From an uncultured Chloroflexota bacterium (GTDB lineage: Bacteria > Chloroflexota > Anaerolineae > Anaerolineales > Anaerolineaceae), in the NCBI GenBank assembly GCA_902795255.1, contig CADBKS010000133.1, positions 1-7,859 on the forward strand: 7,859 nucleotides of DNA, written 5' to 3'. Of this stretch, positions 1 through 6,033 are shown piece after piece. The notes below the pieces were generated by a model. The model saw only the letters and a program-made list of their open reading frames with translations, ran no database searches and had not been told where the DNA came from. Position numbers and translations under genes: made by a program. The stretch's first letter is position 1. Each line of letters begins with the position of its first letter.

Positions 1-2
1 AG

Positions 3-539
3 GACGACCTCGAAGAAGCGGACGACATCCGCGCCGCCCTCGGCGGGCTCGCCGGCCGCGGGTCGGCCGCCGTCGTCTCCGACCAGCCCGGCCTGTGCGC
101 TGAAATGTTCGACCGTTACCCGAACCTCTTCTTCGACATTACCCCCGGCTGGGAAATGTTCGAAAACTTCGCAAAGGACCGGGAATACTGGCGGAAGTTC
201 TTCAGAAAGTATTCCCACAAGATCATGTTCGGGACCGATACTTTCTCCGACCACTGGAAAGAGACGGTGACCTGCCTGCAGCGGGTCCTTGAGACCGATG
301 AAAAATTCGTGGCCTTCGAGGAAAACTGCATCGGGCTCGACCTGGATGAAGAGACCCTGCATGATCTGTATTTCAACAACTATCATAAATTCATCCGCAA
401 CACCGAAAAGCAGCTCAATGTCGGTATGGTCCTGGAATATGCGGACACCCTGTATGAGCGTGCCCCGAAAGATGAAAAATATGACGAGGCCTGCCGCCTG
501 ATCGACAGACTGAAAGCGGAGATCGCAAAATACAAATAA
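3..539 (+). CDS. Amidohydrolase-family (amidohydrolase_2 type) metal-dependent hydrolase, C-terminal part
   Basis: The frame is open from base 3 to the TAA at 537-539 (178 codons), and the N-terminus lies outside the window. The stretch FDRYPNLFFDITPG followed by KIMFGTDTFSDHW is typical of amidohydrolase_2 TIM-barrel hydrolases: a strand after YPN, then the late barrel strand with FGTD, whose Asp (codon 237-239) is the usual metal-binding or catalytic residue. The first metal ligands (HxH near the N-terminus) are not visible. A charged helical tail follows, with many Lys and Glu, ending in AEIAKYK. These enzymes hydrolyse or decarboxylate small cyclic or ester substrates in the cytoplasm; the substrate here cannot be told. 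The internal ATG at 105 is not the real start, because homology-like sequence begins at or before it and the frame continues upstream. The first ~98 bases are far more GC-rich than the rest (see findings), so residues encoded there may not belong to the native protein. The gene lies 154 bases upstream of a sugar module, which it may or may not serve. Confidence 0.72.
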   Translation, partial: DDLEEADDIRAALGGLAGRGSAAVVSDQPGLCAEMFDRYPNLFFDITPGWEMFENFAKDREYWRKFFRKYSHKIMFGTDTFSDHWKETVTCLQRVLETDEKFVAFEENCIGLDLDEETLHDLYFNNYHKFIRNTEKQLNVGMVLEYADTLYERAPKDEKYDEACRLIDRLKAEIAKYK

Positions 540-589
540 GGACGTCCCGGCCCTGCGCATTATCAAACGGGATGGACCGGCAGTTAGAT

Positions 590-595
590 TATAAT
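590..595 (+). promoter_or_regulatory. Possible -10 box upstream of the GH4 gene
   Basis: A perfect TATAAT lies at 590-595, about 100 bases before the GH4 start. No good -35 is seen at 16-18 bases upstream (567-572 reads ACGGGA), and there is no TG extension, so this may be a chance match. If real, transcription would start near 602, just before the first copy of the direct repeat, and would run through the hairpin at 599-646. Confidence 0.25.
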
Positions 596-598
596 AAT

Positions 599-646
599 CG
601 GATAAAGAGGCCGTGAAACACTTCAGGCGGCTTCTCCCGGTTTTTT
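599..646 (+). terminator. Imperfect terminator- or attenuator-like hairpin with T6 tract
   Basis: The segments GAG-GCCG-TGAA (607-617) and TTCA-GG-CGGC-TT-CTC (622-636) pair around an ACAC loop, with a 2-base bulge on the right arm and a further 2 unpaired T. CGG (599-601) can pair with CCG (637-639), and TTTTTT follows at 641-646. It could end the amidohydrolase transcript. If the -10 at 590 is used, it would instead be a leader attenuator for the GH4-kinase pair. The stem is interrupted, so termination strength is doubtful. Confidence 0.35.
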
Positions 647-667
647 CTGAATTACCGTGAAACACGG
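611..667 (+). repeat. Two 11-bp direct repeats (CCGTGAAACAC), operator candidate
   Basis: CCGTGAAACAC occurs at 611-621 and again at 655-665, start to start 44 bases, about four helical turns. The second copy extends to CCGTGAAACACGG, which is a dyad (CCGTG, AAA, CACGG). Exact 11-base repetition in a 154-base leader directly upstream of a sugar operon suggests a binding site for a transcription factor. No regulator gene is in the window. The first copy also forms part of the hairpin at 607-636. Confidence 0.4.
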
Positions 668-693
668 AACGCATCAGAGGGTACGGAGGTTTT

Positions 694-2061
694 ATGAAAA
701 TAACAGTGATCGGCGGGGGCGGCGTCCGCTCCATGTTTCTGGCCAAAAGCCTCGCACAGAAAGCCGAAGAGCTCGGATTTACGGAATTTGCATTCATGGA
801 TAACGATCCCATAAAGCTCGGCATTTACGGGAAAATGGCGAAACATGTCGCCGAACGGATCTGCCCGTCGGTAAAATTCGTCCTGACCACGGACCCGAAG
901 GAAGCTGTTGAGAACGCGGCCTACATCATCACGACCATCCGCCCCGGCGAAGACGAAGCCCGCTGCCGGGATGAACGGGCCGCGCTGGATCTCGGCATTC
1001 TCGGGCAGGAAACGACCGGGGCCGCCGGTTTTTCCTTCGCCATGCGGACGGTCTCCGCGCTGGCCGAATACTGTGAACTGGCAAAGCAATACGCCGCGCC
1101 CGGTTTCAAGATCTTCAACTTCACCAACCCCGCGGGCGTCGTTTCCCAGACGCTGCGCGACATGGGATATGATTTCACCTACGGGATCTGCGACTCTCCC
1201 AGCGGGCTGCTGCGCAGCTTCGCCGAACTGTACGGCGCCGACCCCGAAAGCGTGACCGGCGAATGCTACGGGCTGAACCATCTTTCCTACTTTTCCAGCG
1301 TCAAACTGGACGGGCGGGAGATCCTGCCGGAACTGCTGAAGGACCCGCGGCTTTACACCGATACGGACATGCGGGTCTTCAAACCGGACCTGCTGGAACA
1401 CATGGGGTGCATCCTCAATGAGTACCTGTATTATTTCTATTACCGGCAGGAAGCGGTCGAAAACATCCTGAACGCCGGGATCACCCGCGGTGAAATGATC
1501 CGCGACATCAACAAGCACATGACCGCCGAGCTTTCCGAAATGGATGCCGACCGGGACTTTGAAGGCTGCCTGAAAGTCTTCGAAAAGTGGTATGGAATGC
1601 GCGAAGCGGCTTACATGGCCAACGAAACCGGTGTCCGCAGACCGGAAAAGGAATGGAAGTTCGATATCTTCTCGCCGGATGAAGGCGGATATGCCGGCGT
1701 CGCACTGAAATACATCAAGACCAAACTCTCCGGAAAAGAATCACAAATGATCCTCTGCGTTCCGAACAACGGAGCGATCGAAGGGCTTGAAGACAGCGAC
1801 GTGGTCGAGATCACCTGCGATATCCGGGACGGGGAACTGATTCCGCATAAGATCAAGGACCCGTCGGAAATGGCCATGGCGCTGATCCGCCAGATGAAGC
1901 TTTATGAACGGCTGGCCTCCAAAGCGATCCGCGAAAAGAGCATCCATACGGCGATCGACTGCCTGATGGCCCATCCGCTGGTCAATTCTTATTCCTTTGC
2001 CAGGTCCCTGGTCCACACCTACATCGAAAACAACAGGGAATTTATCACGGGATGGAAATGA
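694..2061 (+). CDS. Glycoside hydrolase family 4 protein (NAD- and metal-dependent, 6-phospho-glucosidase-like)
   Basis: This 455-residue protein has the full GH4 layout. An N-terminal Rossmann fold starts KITVIGGGGVRS (residues 2-13). It continues with DNDP (36-39), the family stretch RPGEDEARCRDE...GQETTGAAG (83-112), NFTNPAGVV (142-150), GICDSP with the metal-ligand Cys166, GLNHL with the metal-ligand His196, and EYLYYFYY, whose Tyr244 aligns with the catalytic Tyr of this family. GH4 enzymes cleave glycosides by oxidising C3 of the sugar with bound NAD+, eliminating and re-reducing, and need Mn2+ or a similar metal. Substrates are usually 6-phosphorylated disaccharides in the cytoplasm. 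CDSP resembles the CDMP of 6-phospho-alpha-glucosidases, whereas NFTNPAG and GLNHL resemble the beta-glucosidase branch, so the substrate is left open. The start is fixed by GGAGG at 685-689, four bases before ATG. The ORF overlaps the next gene, implying coupled translation. No PTS or transporter gene is in view. Confidence 0.88.
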   Translation: MKITVIGGGGVRSMFLAKSLAQKAEELGFTEFAFMDNDPIKLGIYGKMAKHVAERICPSVKFVLTTDPKEAVENAAYIITTIRPGEDEARCRDERAALDLGILGQETTGAAGFSFAMRTVSALAEYCELAKQYAAPGFKIFNFTNPAGVVSQTLRDMGYDFTYGICDSPSGLLRSFAELYGADPESVTGECYGLNHLSYFSSVKLDGREILPELLKDPRLYTDTDMRVFKPDLLEHMGCILNEYLYYFYYRQEAVENILNAGITRGEMIRDINKHMTAELSEMDADRDFEGCLKVFEKWYGMREAAYMANETGVRRPEKEWKFDIFSPDEGGYAGVALKYIKTKLSGKESQMILCVPNNGAIEGLEDSDVVEITCDIRDGELIPHKIKDPSEMAMALIRQMKLYERLASKAIREKSIHTAIDCLMAHPLVNSYSFARSLVHTYIENNREFITGWK

Positions 2062-2966
2062 AAGACTTTGTCATCGGCATCGGCCGGACCAATATCGACC
2101 TGATCTACAGCGGTCTGGAGCATCTTCCGCAGCGGGGGGAGGAGGTCTTCTCCCAAGGGTTTGAGATCCACCTCGGCGGCGGAGCTCCTGGAGAAGCCGT
2201 CATCCTCTCAAAGCTCGGGGTCCCCTCAAAAGTTGTGACCTGGCTCGGTCAGGATGTCTTTTCCGATATTGCCCGTAAAGAATTCGGCATCGGAGATCCG
2301 GAGATCATCAACATGTACCATGGGACCGGCATACCCGTGATCCTTTCTTCGGCCATGATCTGCGGCGGCGACCGGACCTTTATGTCATACCGTGAAGATA
2401 TCCGGCTTTCCGGCGAAGATCTGCAGCGTATCCGCCGGGAGCATCTGGGCGCCCGTGTCGTCCTGCTGAGCCCGGACTATCCGGAGATCTACCGGGATCT
2501 GGACCTTTCCGGAGCCATCCGGATCTTTGACACCGGCTGGTCGGATGACCTGAGTCTCGAAAACCCGAAATTCAAAGCTTTTCTGGAAATGACGGACTAT
2601 TACCTGCCGAACCGCAAAGAAGCGCTGAAGATCACCGGCACAGCATCGGTCGATGAGGCCGCGGAAGTGCTTTCCGGATACCTGAAACAGGTCGTGATCA
2701 AGCTGGACAGCGACGGCTGTCTGATCCGTGATGAAAACGGGACCCGGATCATCCCGGCGCTCACCGGCATCAACGCCGTTGACCCCACCGGTGCGGGCGA
2801 CGCCTTCCTGAGCGGGTTTGTGTATGGGCTCTGGCACGGGCACGGGATCGAAAACTGCGTCCGTCTCGGCTGTGCTACGGGCGGGACCTGCGTCCAGGCA
2901 TACGGGTGCCTCACCAGGACCCTGACAGAAGCGGAGCTGCTGGCTCAGACAGCTCTCACGGCCTGA
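2052..2966 (+). CDS. PfkB/ribokinase-family carbohydrate kinase
   Basis: The protein is 304 residues, a normal length for PfkB kinases. Signature 1 appears as LGGGAPGEAV (residues 41-50), with LSKLG next to it. Signature 2 is DPTGAGDAF (244-252), with Asp250 as the expected catalytic base and the Gly residues forming the anion hole. YLPNRKEAL and VIKLDSDG are the other usual strands before the ATP site. It should transfer phosphate from ATP to a sugar or similar hydroxyl compound in the cytoplasm; the substrate is unknown. The Asn normally seen in GGxPxN is replaced here (APGEA), which may change substrate binding. Two starts are possible. ATG 2052 overlaps the GH4 gene by 10 bases. ATG 2058 forms an ATGA overlap with the GH4 stop, two residues later, and is equally likely. 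Either way the two genes are translationally coupled and probably act on the same sugar. Confidence 0.87.
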   Translation: MEMKDFVIGIGRTNIDLIYSGLEHLPQRGEEVFSQGFEIHLGGGAPGEAVILSKLGVPSKVVTWLGQDVFSDIARKEFGIGDPEIINMYHGTGIPVILSSAMICGGDRTFMSYREDIRLSGEDLQRIRREHLGARVVLLSPDYPEIYRDLDLSGAIRIFDTGWSDDLSLENPKFKAFLEMTDYYLPNRKEALKITGTASVDEAAEVLSGYLKQVVIKLDSDGCLIRDENGTRIIPALTGINAVDPTGAGDAFLSGFVYGLWHGHGIENCVRLGCATGGTCVQAYGCLTRTLTEAELLAQTALTA

Positions 2967-3884
2967 TCACATCCACTTCTTTTTCTTGAACCAGATCAGC
3001 GTCGCGGCGATCACCGCGGCGCTGATGATTATGATCACCGGATAACCGTAGCGCCACTCCAGTTCCGGCATATTGGCAAAATTCATCCCGTACCAGCCCG
3101 CAATAAGCGTCAGCGGCAGGAAAATGGTCGTGATCACCGTCAGGACCGTCATGATCGTGTTCTGCCGTTCCTCCAGCTTGGCCTGCATCAGGTCCCGCAG
3201 CTGGACCACATATTCCCGTTCGCCCGCGGCCAGGTTCTGCAGACGGACCGCGCGCTCCGTGATCATATGGAAATAGCGGAGCGTATTTTCCCGGAAGAAT
3301 TCATTTTCATTCTCCGTCAGTTCCTGTCCCAGATCGATAAGCTGCTCATAATGGATCTTGAGATCCAGCAGATCGCCCCGGATATCGTTCAGCTCGTCCG
3401 GATAACCGGCAAGCTCACCTTTCATGATCTCCATTTCGATCGCGTTGAGCTTCTTTTCCACATTCTCCAGCATCGCCAGGTCCCCGGCGATCGCCGTTTC
3501 CAGCAGATCGTAGAGGAAACGTTCCAGACCCGGCAGGCGCCATTTTTTCGTCCGGCAGATCTGCCCGACCAGGCCGGCCGCATAACCGCTGTCATCCACC
3601 AGGACGACCCCTCTTTCATCCAGCGCAAAGGAAAAACTGCAGCCGAACCCGCTGACCGTCGTCAGTGAAGGGCGGAAGAACGTACCCGTCAGGGAATTCA
3701 TATTCACAACAGCCTTAGTCTCCCGCGGTTCCGACATCTCCATTTCCATATCGGTCTCAATACCGAAACGTCCGCCCCCGCTTTTCCATTCCTCAGTACC
3801 CAGCACACAAACAAACGGCACATCGGCATTCACAATGTCATCCGCCGAACACGGCACAAGGGATTCCCGGATCAGATAGTACAT
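2967..3884 (-). CDS. CorA-family divalent cation (Mg2+/Co2+) transporter
   Basis: The 305-residue product has a soluble N-terminal domain (1-~240) with long charged helices (about 120-240, e.g. EKKLNAIEMEIMKGEL), followed by two membrane helices (about 245-264 and 281-299). The first helix ends in YGMNF; GMN at 266-268 is the selectivity signature of CorA/Mrs2 channels. The C-terminus is positively charged (KKKKWM), as expected for the cytoplasmic tail. CorA works as a homopentamer in the inner membrane and lets Mg2+ (or Co2+, Ni2+) in. The N-terminal domain is short and divergent compared with E. coli CorA, closer to small Firmicutes-type homologues. ATG at 3884 is supported by GGAGGAG on the minus strand (3887-3893) two to four bases upstream. 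The gene is divergent from glycyl-tRNA synthetase and convergent with the kinase, its stop directly abutting the kinase stop. No promoter could be assigned with confidence. Confidence 0.9.
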   Translation of the reverse strand: MYYLIRESLVPCSADDIVNADVPFVCVLGTEEWKSGGGRFGIETDMEMEMSEPRETKAVVNMNSLTGTFFRPSLTTVSGFGCSFSFALDERGVVLVDDSGYAAGLVGQICRTKKWRLPGLERFLYDLLETAIAGDLAMLENVEKKLNAIEMEIMKGELAGYPDELNDIRGDLLDLKIHYEQLIDLGQELTENENEFFRENTLRYFHMITERAVRLQNLAAGEREYVVQLRDLMQAKLEERQNTIMTVLTVITTIFLPLTLIAGWYGMNFANMPELEWRYGYPVIIIISAAVIAATLIWFKKKKWM

Positions 3885-3915
3885 TTCTCCTCCGCTCTGA
3901 AAAGAGTCTCAAAAA

Positions 3916-3950
3916 AATGAGTCACGGGGACAGGTTCCCTGACTCATTTT
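3916..3950. repeat. REP-like palindrome with GGGGACAGG core
   Basis: A perfect 10-bp stem (AAATGAGTCA at 3916-3925 against TGACTCATTT at 3941-3950) encloses a second 4-bp stem (GGGA 3928-3931 with TCCC 3937-3940) and the loop CAGGT. A-rich sequence lies on the left and T-rich on the right, so it looks like a bidirectional terminator. However, it sits between two divergently transcribed genes, where no transcript arrives to be ended. From memory, palindromes with a GGGGACAGG core recur in many genomes near REP-associated (RAYT) transposases; that link is an inference. It lies just upstream of the corA ribosome binding site and could be part of the corA 5' leader. Confidence 0.55.
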
Positions 3951-4021
3951 CAGTATTTCAAACCTGCAGCTCATTAATTGTACACGCTGGCAGAAGCGGT
4001 TTCCTGTTTCCGTGAGGGATT

Positions 4022-4051
4022 TTGTCCGAAAAGGCGTACTCGTGATAAAAT
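4022..4051 (+). promoter_or_regulatory. Sigma-70-type promoter of glycyl-tRNA synthetase
   Basis: TTGTCC (4022-4027) and TAAAAT (4046-4051) are separated by 18 bases, and the -10 is preceded by TG plus one base (4043-4045), an extended -10. Matches to consensus are 4 of 6 and 5 of 6. Transcription would start near 4058, giving a leader of about 23 bases with the ribosome site AGAGGGA just before the start at 4081. Such a short leader leaves no space for a T-box. Confidence 0.55.
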
Positions 4052-4080
4052 GGATTCAGTTTTATTACAGAGGGAATACC

Positions 4081-5487
4081 ATGGAACAGAATACTGCTGT
4101 CACTCTTGAAAAAATCGCCTCCCTTTCCAAACGGCGGGGCTTTGTATATCCGACTTCGGAAATTTACGGCGGGCTGACCAGCTCCTATGATTACGGTCCG
4201 CTCGGCGCCGAACTGCTGCGCAACATCCGCAACCTCTGGTGGCATGAGATGATCACCACCCGTGAAGACATGGTCGGGATCGATTCCCAGATCCTGCTTC
4301 ATCCGGAAACCTGGGTCGCCTCCGGTCACGTTACCGCTTTCAACGACCCGCTCGTTGAGGACAAAGTGACCCACAAACGCTACCGCGCCGACCACCTGAT
4401 CGAACAGTGGCTGGACAAGCATCCGGAAGTTGAACGCATCCAGGTCGACGGCATGGGTCTTGATGAGATCGGTGCCTACATCGAAGAACATAATGTCACC
4501 ACACCGGAAGGTAACGGCGTTTTCCCGCCGAAGGCTTTCAACATCATGTTCCAGACTGCCATCGGCGTCGTTGAAGGCGAAAAAATGCCGGTCTACCTGC
4601 GCGGCGAAACGGCCCAGGGGATCTTCACCAACTTCAACAACATCGTCAACTCCACCCGCATCCAGCTGCCCTTCGGTGTCGGCCAGATCGGGAAGAGCTT
4701 CCGCAATGAGATCACGACCGGCCAGTTCATCTTCCGCACGCTGGAATTCGAACAGGCTGAGATCGAATATTTCTTCGACCCGGAAAAGACGGAATGGGAA
4801 CCGCTCTTCAAATCCTGGCAGGATTCGATGTACCACTTCGTCCATGAGACACTGGGCATCAACGCCGACAAACTGCGCTGGCGCCGCCACTCCGACCAGG
4901 AACGCTCCTTCTACTCGAAGGACACCTATGACCTTGAATATGAATTCCCGTTCGGCTTCAAGGAACTGTGGGGCATCGCCTACCGGACCAACTACGACCT
5001 GCAGCAGCACATCGACCACTCCGGCAAGGATCTTTCCTACCAGGACCCGCAGGATCACCAGCACAAGTTCGTCCCGCACGTCATCGAACCGGCGGTCGGC
5101 GTCAACCGTCTGCTGCTGATGGCGCTCTGCGATGCCTACTGGGAAGATGTTGAGAACAAACGCACCGTCATGCGCTTCAAGCCGAACCTCGCTCCGTACA
5201 AAGCCGCCGTGTTCCCGCTGGTCAAGAACAAGCCCGAGATCATCGAAAAGGCCCGCGGCGTATATGACATGCTGGCCGCGAAGATGGGTGTCGTCTGGGA
5301 TGACCGCGGCAACATCGGCAAACGCTATTTCTATCAGGATGAGATCGGCACCCCGTTCTGCATCACTGTCGACTATCAGACGCTGGAAGACAACACCGTC
5401 ACCGTCCGCGAACGCGACAGCATGCAGCAGGAACGCGTCTCTCTCGACGAACTGACCGGGAAGATCCTGGCAGCGATCGAGAAATAA
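4081..5487 (+). CDS. glyS: Glycyl-tRNA synthetase, single-chain (alpha2) class II type
   Basis: The enzyme charges tRNA-Gly with glycine using ATP, in the cytoplasm. From ATG 4081 it is 468 residues, the normal size of the homodimeric GlyRS (also called GlyQS), not of the alpha2-beta2 type. The N-terminal part has KRRGFVYPTSEIYGG and YDYGPLG. The core has RGETAQGIFTNF (174 onward), class II motif 2 FRNEI (207-211) with FRTLEFEQAE, and motif 3 EPAVGVNRLLL with Arg343. The last ~95 residues (NLAPYKAAVFPL to the end) form the anticodon-binding domain. The frame is open back to an ATG at 4012, but those 23 codons overlap the promoter and are unlike the family. The start at 4081 is preceded by AGAGGGA at 4070-4076. 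Usual homologues read RPETAQG; here Pro is Gly. The gene has its own promoter and terminator, so it is monocistronic. Confidence 0.95.
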   Translation: MEQNTAVTLEKIASLSKRRGFVYPTSEIYGGLTSSYDYGPLGAELLRNIRNLWWHEMITTREDMVGIDSQILLHPETWVASGHVTAFNDPLVEDKVTHKRYRADHLIEQWLDKHPEVERIQVDGMGLDEIGAYIEEHNVTTPEGNGVFPPKAFNIMFQTAIGVVEGEKMPVYLRGETAQGIFTNFNNIVNSTRIQLPFGVGQIGKSFRNEITTGQFIFRTLEFEQAEIEYFFDPEKTEWEPLFKSWQDSMYHFVHETLGINADKLRWRRHSDQERSFYSKDTYDLEYEFPFGFKELWGIAYRTNYDLQQHIDHSGKDLSYQDPQDHQHKFVPHVIEPAVGVNRLLLMALCDAYWEDVENKRTVMRFKPNLAPYKAAVFPLVKNKPEIIEKARGVYDMLAAKMGVVWDDRGNIGKRYFYQDEIGTPFCITVDYQTLEDNTVTVRERDSMQQERVSLDELTGKILAAIEK

Positions 5488-5506
5488 GCGTTTCGGATCA
5501 AAACAC

Positions 5507-5538
5507 AAAACAGCCCGCTTTCCAGCGGGCTGTTTTTT
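5507..5538. terminator. Strong intrinsic terminator after glyS
   Basis: A 13-bp perfect stem (5507-5519 with 5524-5536; core ACAGCCCGCT / AGCGGGCTGT) closes on a TTCC loop and ends in TTTTTT (5533-5538). It begins 20 bases after the glyS stop. The A-run on its left arm would give Us on the other strand, so it can also end the convergent GlsB-like gene, whose stop lies 25 bases away. Confidence 0.93.
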
Positions 5539-5562
5539 ATTTCAGATATCCGTTCCGGCTTT

Positions 5563-5811
5563 TTACCGGTTGGATCTTCCGAATACCAGCAGGATCAGAC
5601 AGGCCCCGACGACGGAAAGCAGGATATTGCCTGCCAGACTGCCGCTGGAGATATTGAGCCAGTTGGCGATAAAGCCGCCCAGGATGGATCCGACCCACCC
5701 CAGGATGATATTGCCGAGCAAACCCCGGCTGCTTTTCATGATCTTGCCGGCAGCCCAGCCAACCAGGGCACCGATAATGATCGAAGAAATCAAACCCATT
5801 GAAGAAAACAT
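5563..5811 (-). CDS. GlsB/YeaQ/YmgE family small membrane protein
   Basis: The 82-residue protein is almost wholly hydrophobic, with three membrane segments: about 6-23 (GLISSIIIGALVGWAAG), 31-52 (LLGNIILGWVGSILGGF) and 58-78 (SLAGNILLSVVGACLILLVF). Gly-rich helices, the IMKSSRGLLGNIILG loop and the length match the 'transglycosylase-associated' family (PF04226; GlsB, YeaQ, YmgE). Members are often general-stress or acid-stress induced; their exact role is not known. The name does not imply enzyme activity. ATG 5811 is preceded on the minus strand by GGGAGGG (5821-5827), nine bases upstream. A later Met (residue 5) would be too far from this site. The gene stands alone between the shared terminator and the hairpin-rich region. 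Confidence 0.9.
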   Translation of the reverse strand: MFSSMGLISSIIIGALVGWAAGKIMKSSRGLLGNIILGWVGSILGGFIANWLNISSGSLAGNILLSVVGACLILLVFGRSNR

Positions 5812-5847
5812 ATCTTTTTTCCCTCCCTTTTTTTTGCCGATACCGAC

Positions 5848-5853
5848 AGTATA
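5848..5853 (-). promoter_or_regulatory. Extended -10 candidate for the GlsB-like gene
   Basis: On the minus strand TGGTATACT gives an extended -10 (TG, one base, TATACT; 5 of 6 matches), placed 37 bases before the start codon and about 20 before the ribosome site. An A8 run lies in the leader (5828-5835). No clear -35 is seen at the usual distance. A stress sigma factor is possible but its motif was not recognised. Confidence 0.4.
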
Positions 5854-5893
5854 CCACTATAAAAGCCCACTTTGTTATGTGAGTGCTTCGCAA

Positions 5894-5940
5894 GGCGCGG
5901 CCCGATCGCTCGTGTGTTTGCATAAACCACTTGCCGCGCC
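5894..5940. repeat. GC-rich hairpin 1 (GGCGCGGC...GCCGCGCC)
   Basis: Eight perfect base pairs (5894-5901 with 5933-5940) enclose an inner stem (GTG-T-GTTT at 5912-5919 with AAAC-CAC at 5924-5930) and a GCAT loop. It carries CCCGATCG, also related to the next hairpin. It lies in a gene-free stretch between the GlsB-like gene and uvrB. It could be a REP-type element, a processed RNA structure or a boundary element; the sequence does not decide. Confidence 0.5.
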
Positions 5941-5952
5941 CGGTTTGTTCAG

Positions 5953-5995
5953 CCGGGGCCGATCGGGCTGAGCTTCGCTCACCCGTCGGCCCCGG
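5953..5995. repeat. GC-rich hairpin 2 (CCGGGGCCGA...TCGGCCCCGG)
   Basis: Ten perfect pairs (5953-5962 with 5986-5995) continue, after single-base bulges at 5963 and 5968, through CGGG/CCCG and TGAGC/GCTCA to a TTC loop. In all about 19 pairs lie within 43 bases. It begins 12 bases after hairpin 1 and shares the CCGATCG motif with it. CCCGG (5939-5943) can alternatively pair with CCGGG (5953-5957), so the two hairpins could interconvert. There is no T-tract on either side, so it is not a standard terminator. Confidence 0.55.
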
Positions 5996-6033
5996 CACCC
6001 CCCGGTTAATGTGCCCCAGAGACAAAATCATTC

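Noticed and set aside
652..1518. A 288-codon minus-strand frame across the GH4 gene
   Set aside because: It is an antisense shadow. The plus-strand frame carries all GH4 signatures.
3267..3668. A 133-codon plus-strand frame inside corA
   Set aside because: It is a shadow of the corA helical domain, with no ribosome site and no recognisable domain.
4012..4080. Upstream start for glycyl-tRNA synthetase adding 23 residues
   Set aside because: The extension overlaps the promoter, lacks a ribosome site and has no family similarity. ATG 4081 has AGAGGGA in the right place.
3950..4080. T-box riboswitch upstream of glycyl-tRNA synthetase
   Set aside because: The leader after the likely promoter is only about 23 bases, and no T-box antiterminator sequence or terminator is seen before the gene.
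3958..5508. A 516-codon open frame antisense to glycyl-tRNA synthetase, longer than the real gene
   Set aside because: It is the mirror of a GC-rich coding gene. The plus strand has all class II synthetase motifs, a promoter and a terminator, and the antisense translation shows no known domain.
5537..6031. A 164-codon minus-strand frame covering the hairpins and the GlsB-like gene
   Set aside because: It is out of frame with the well-supported GlsB-like protein, and its translation across the hairpins is low-complexity and unlike any family.
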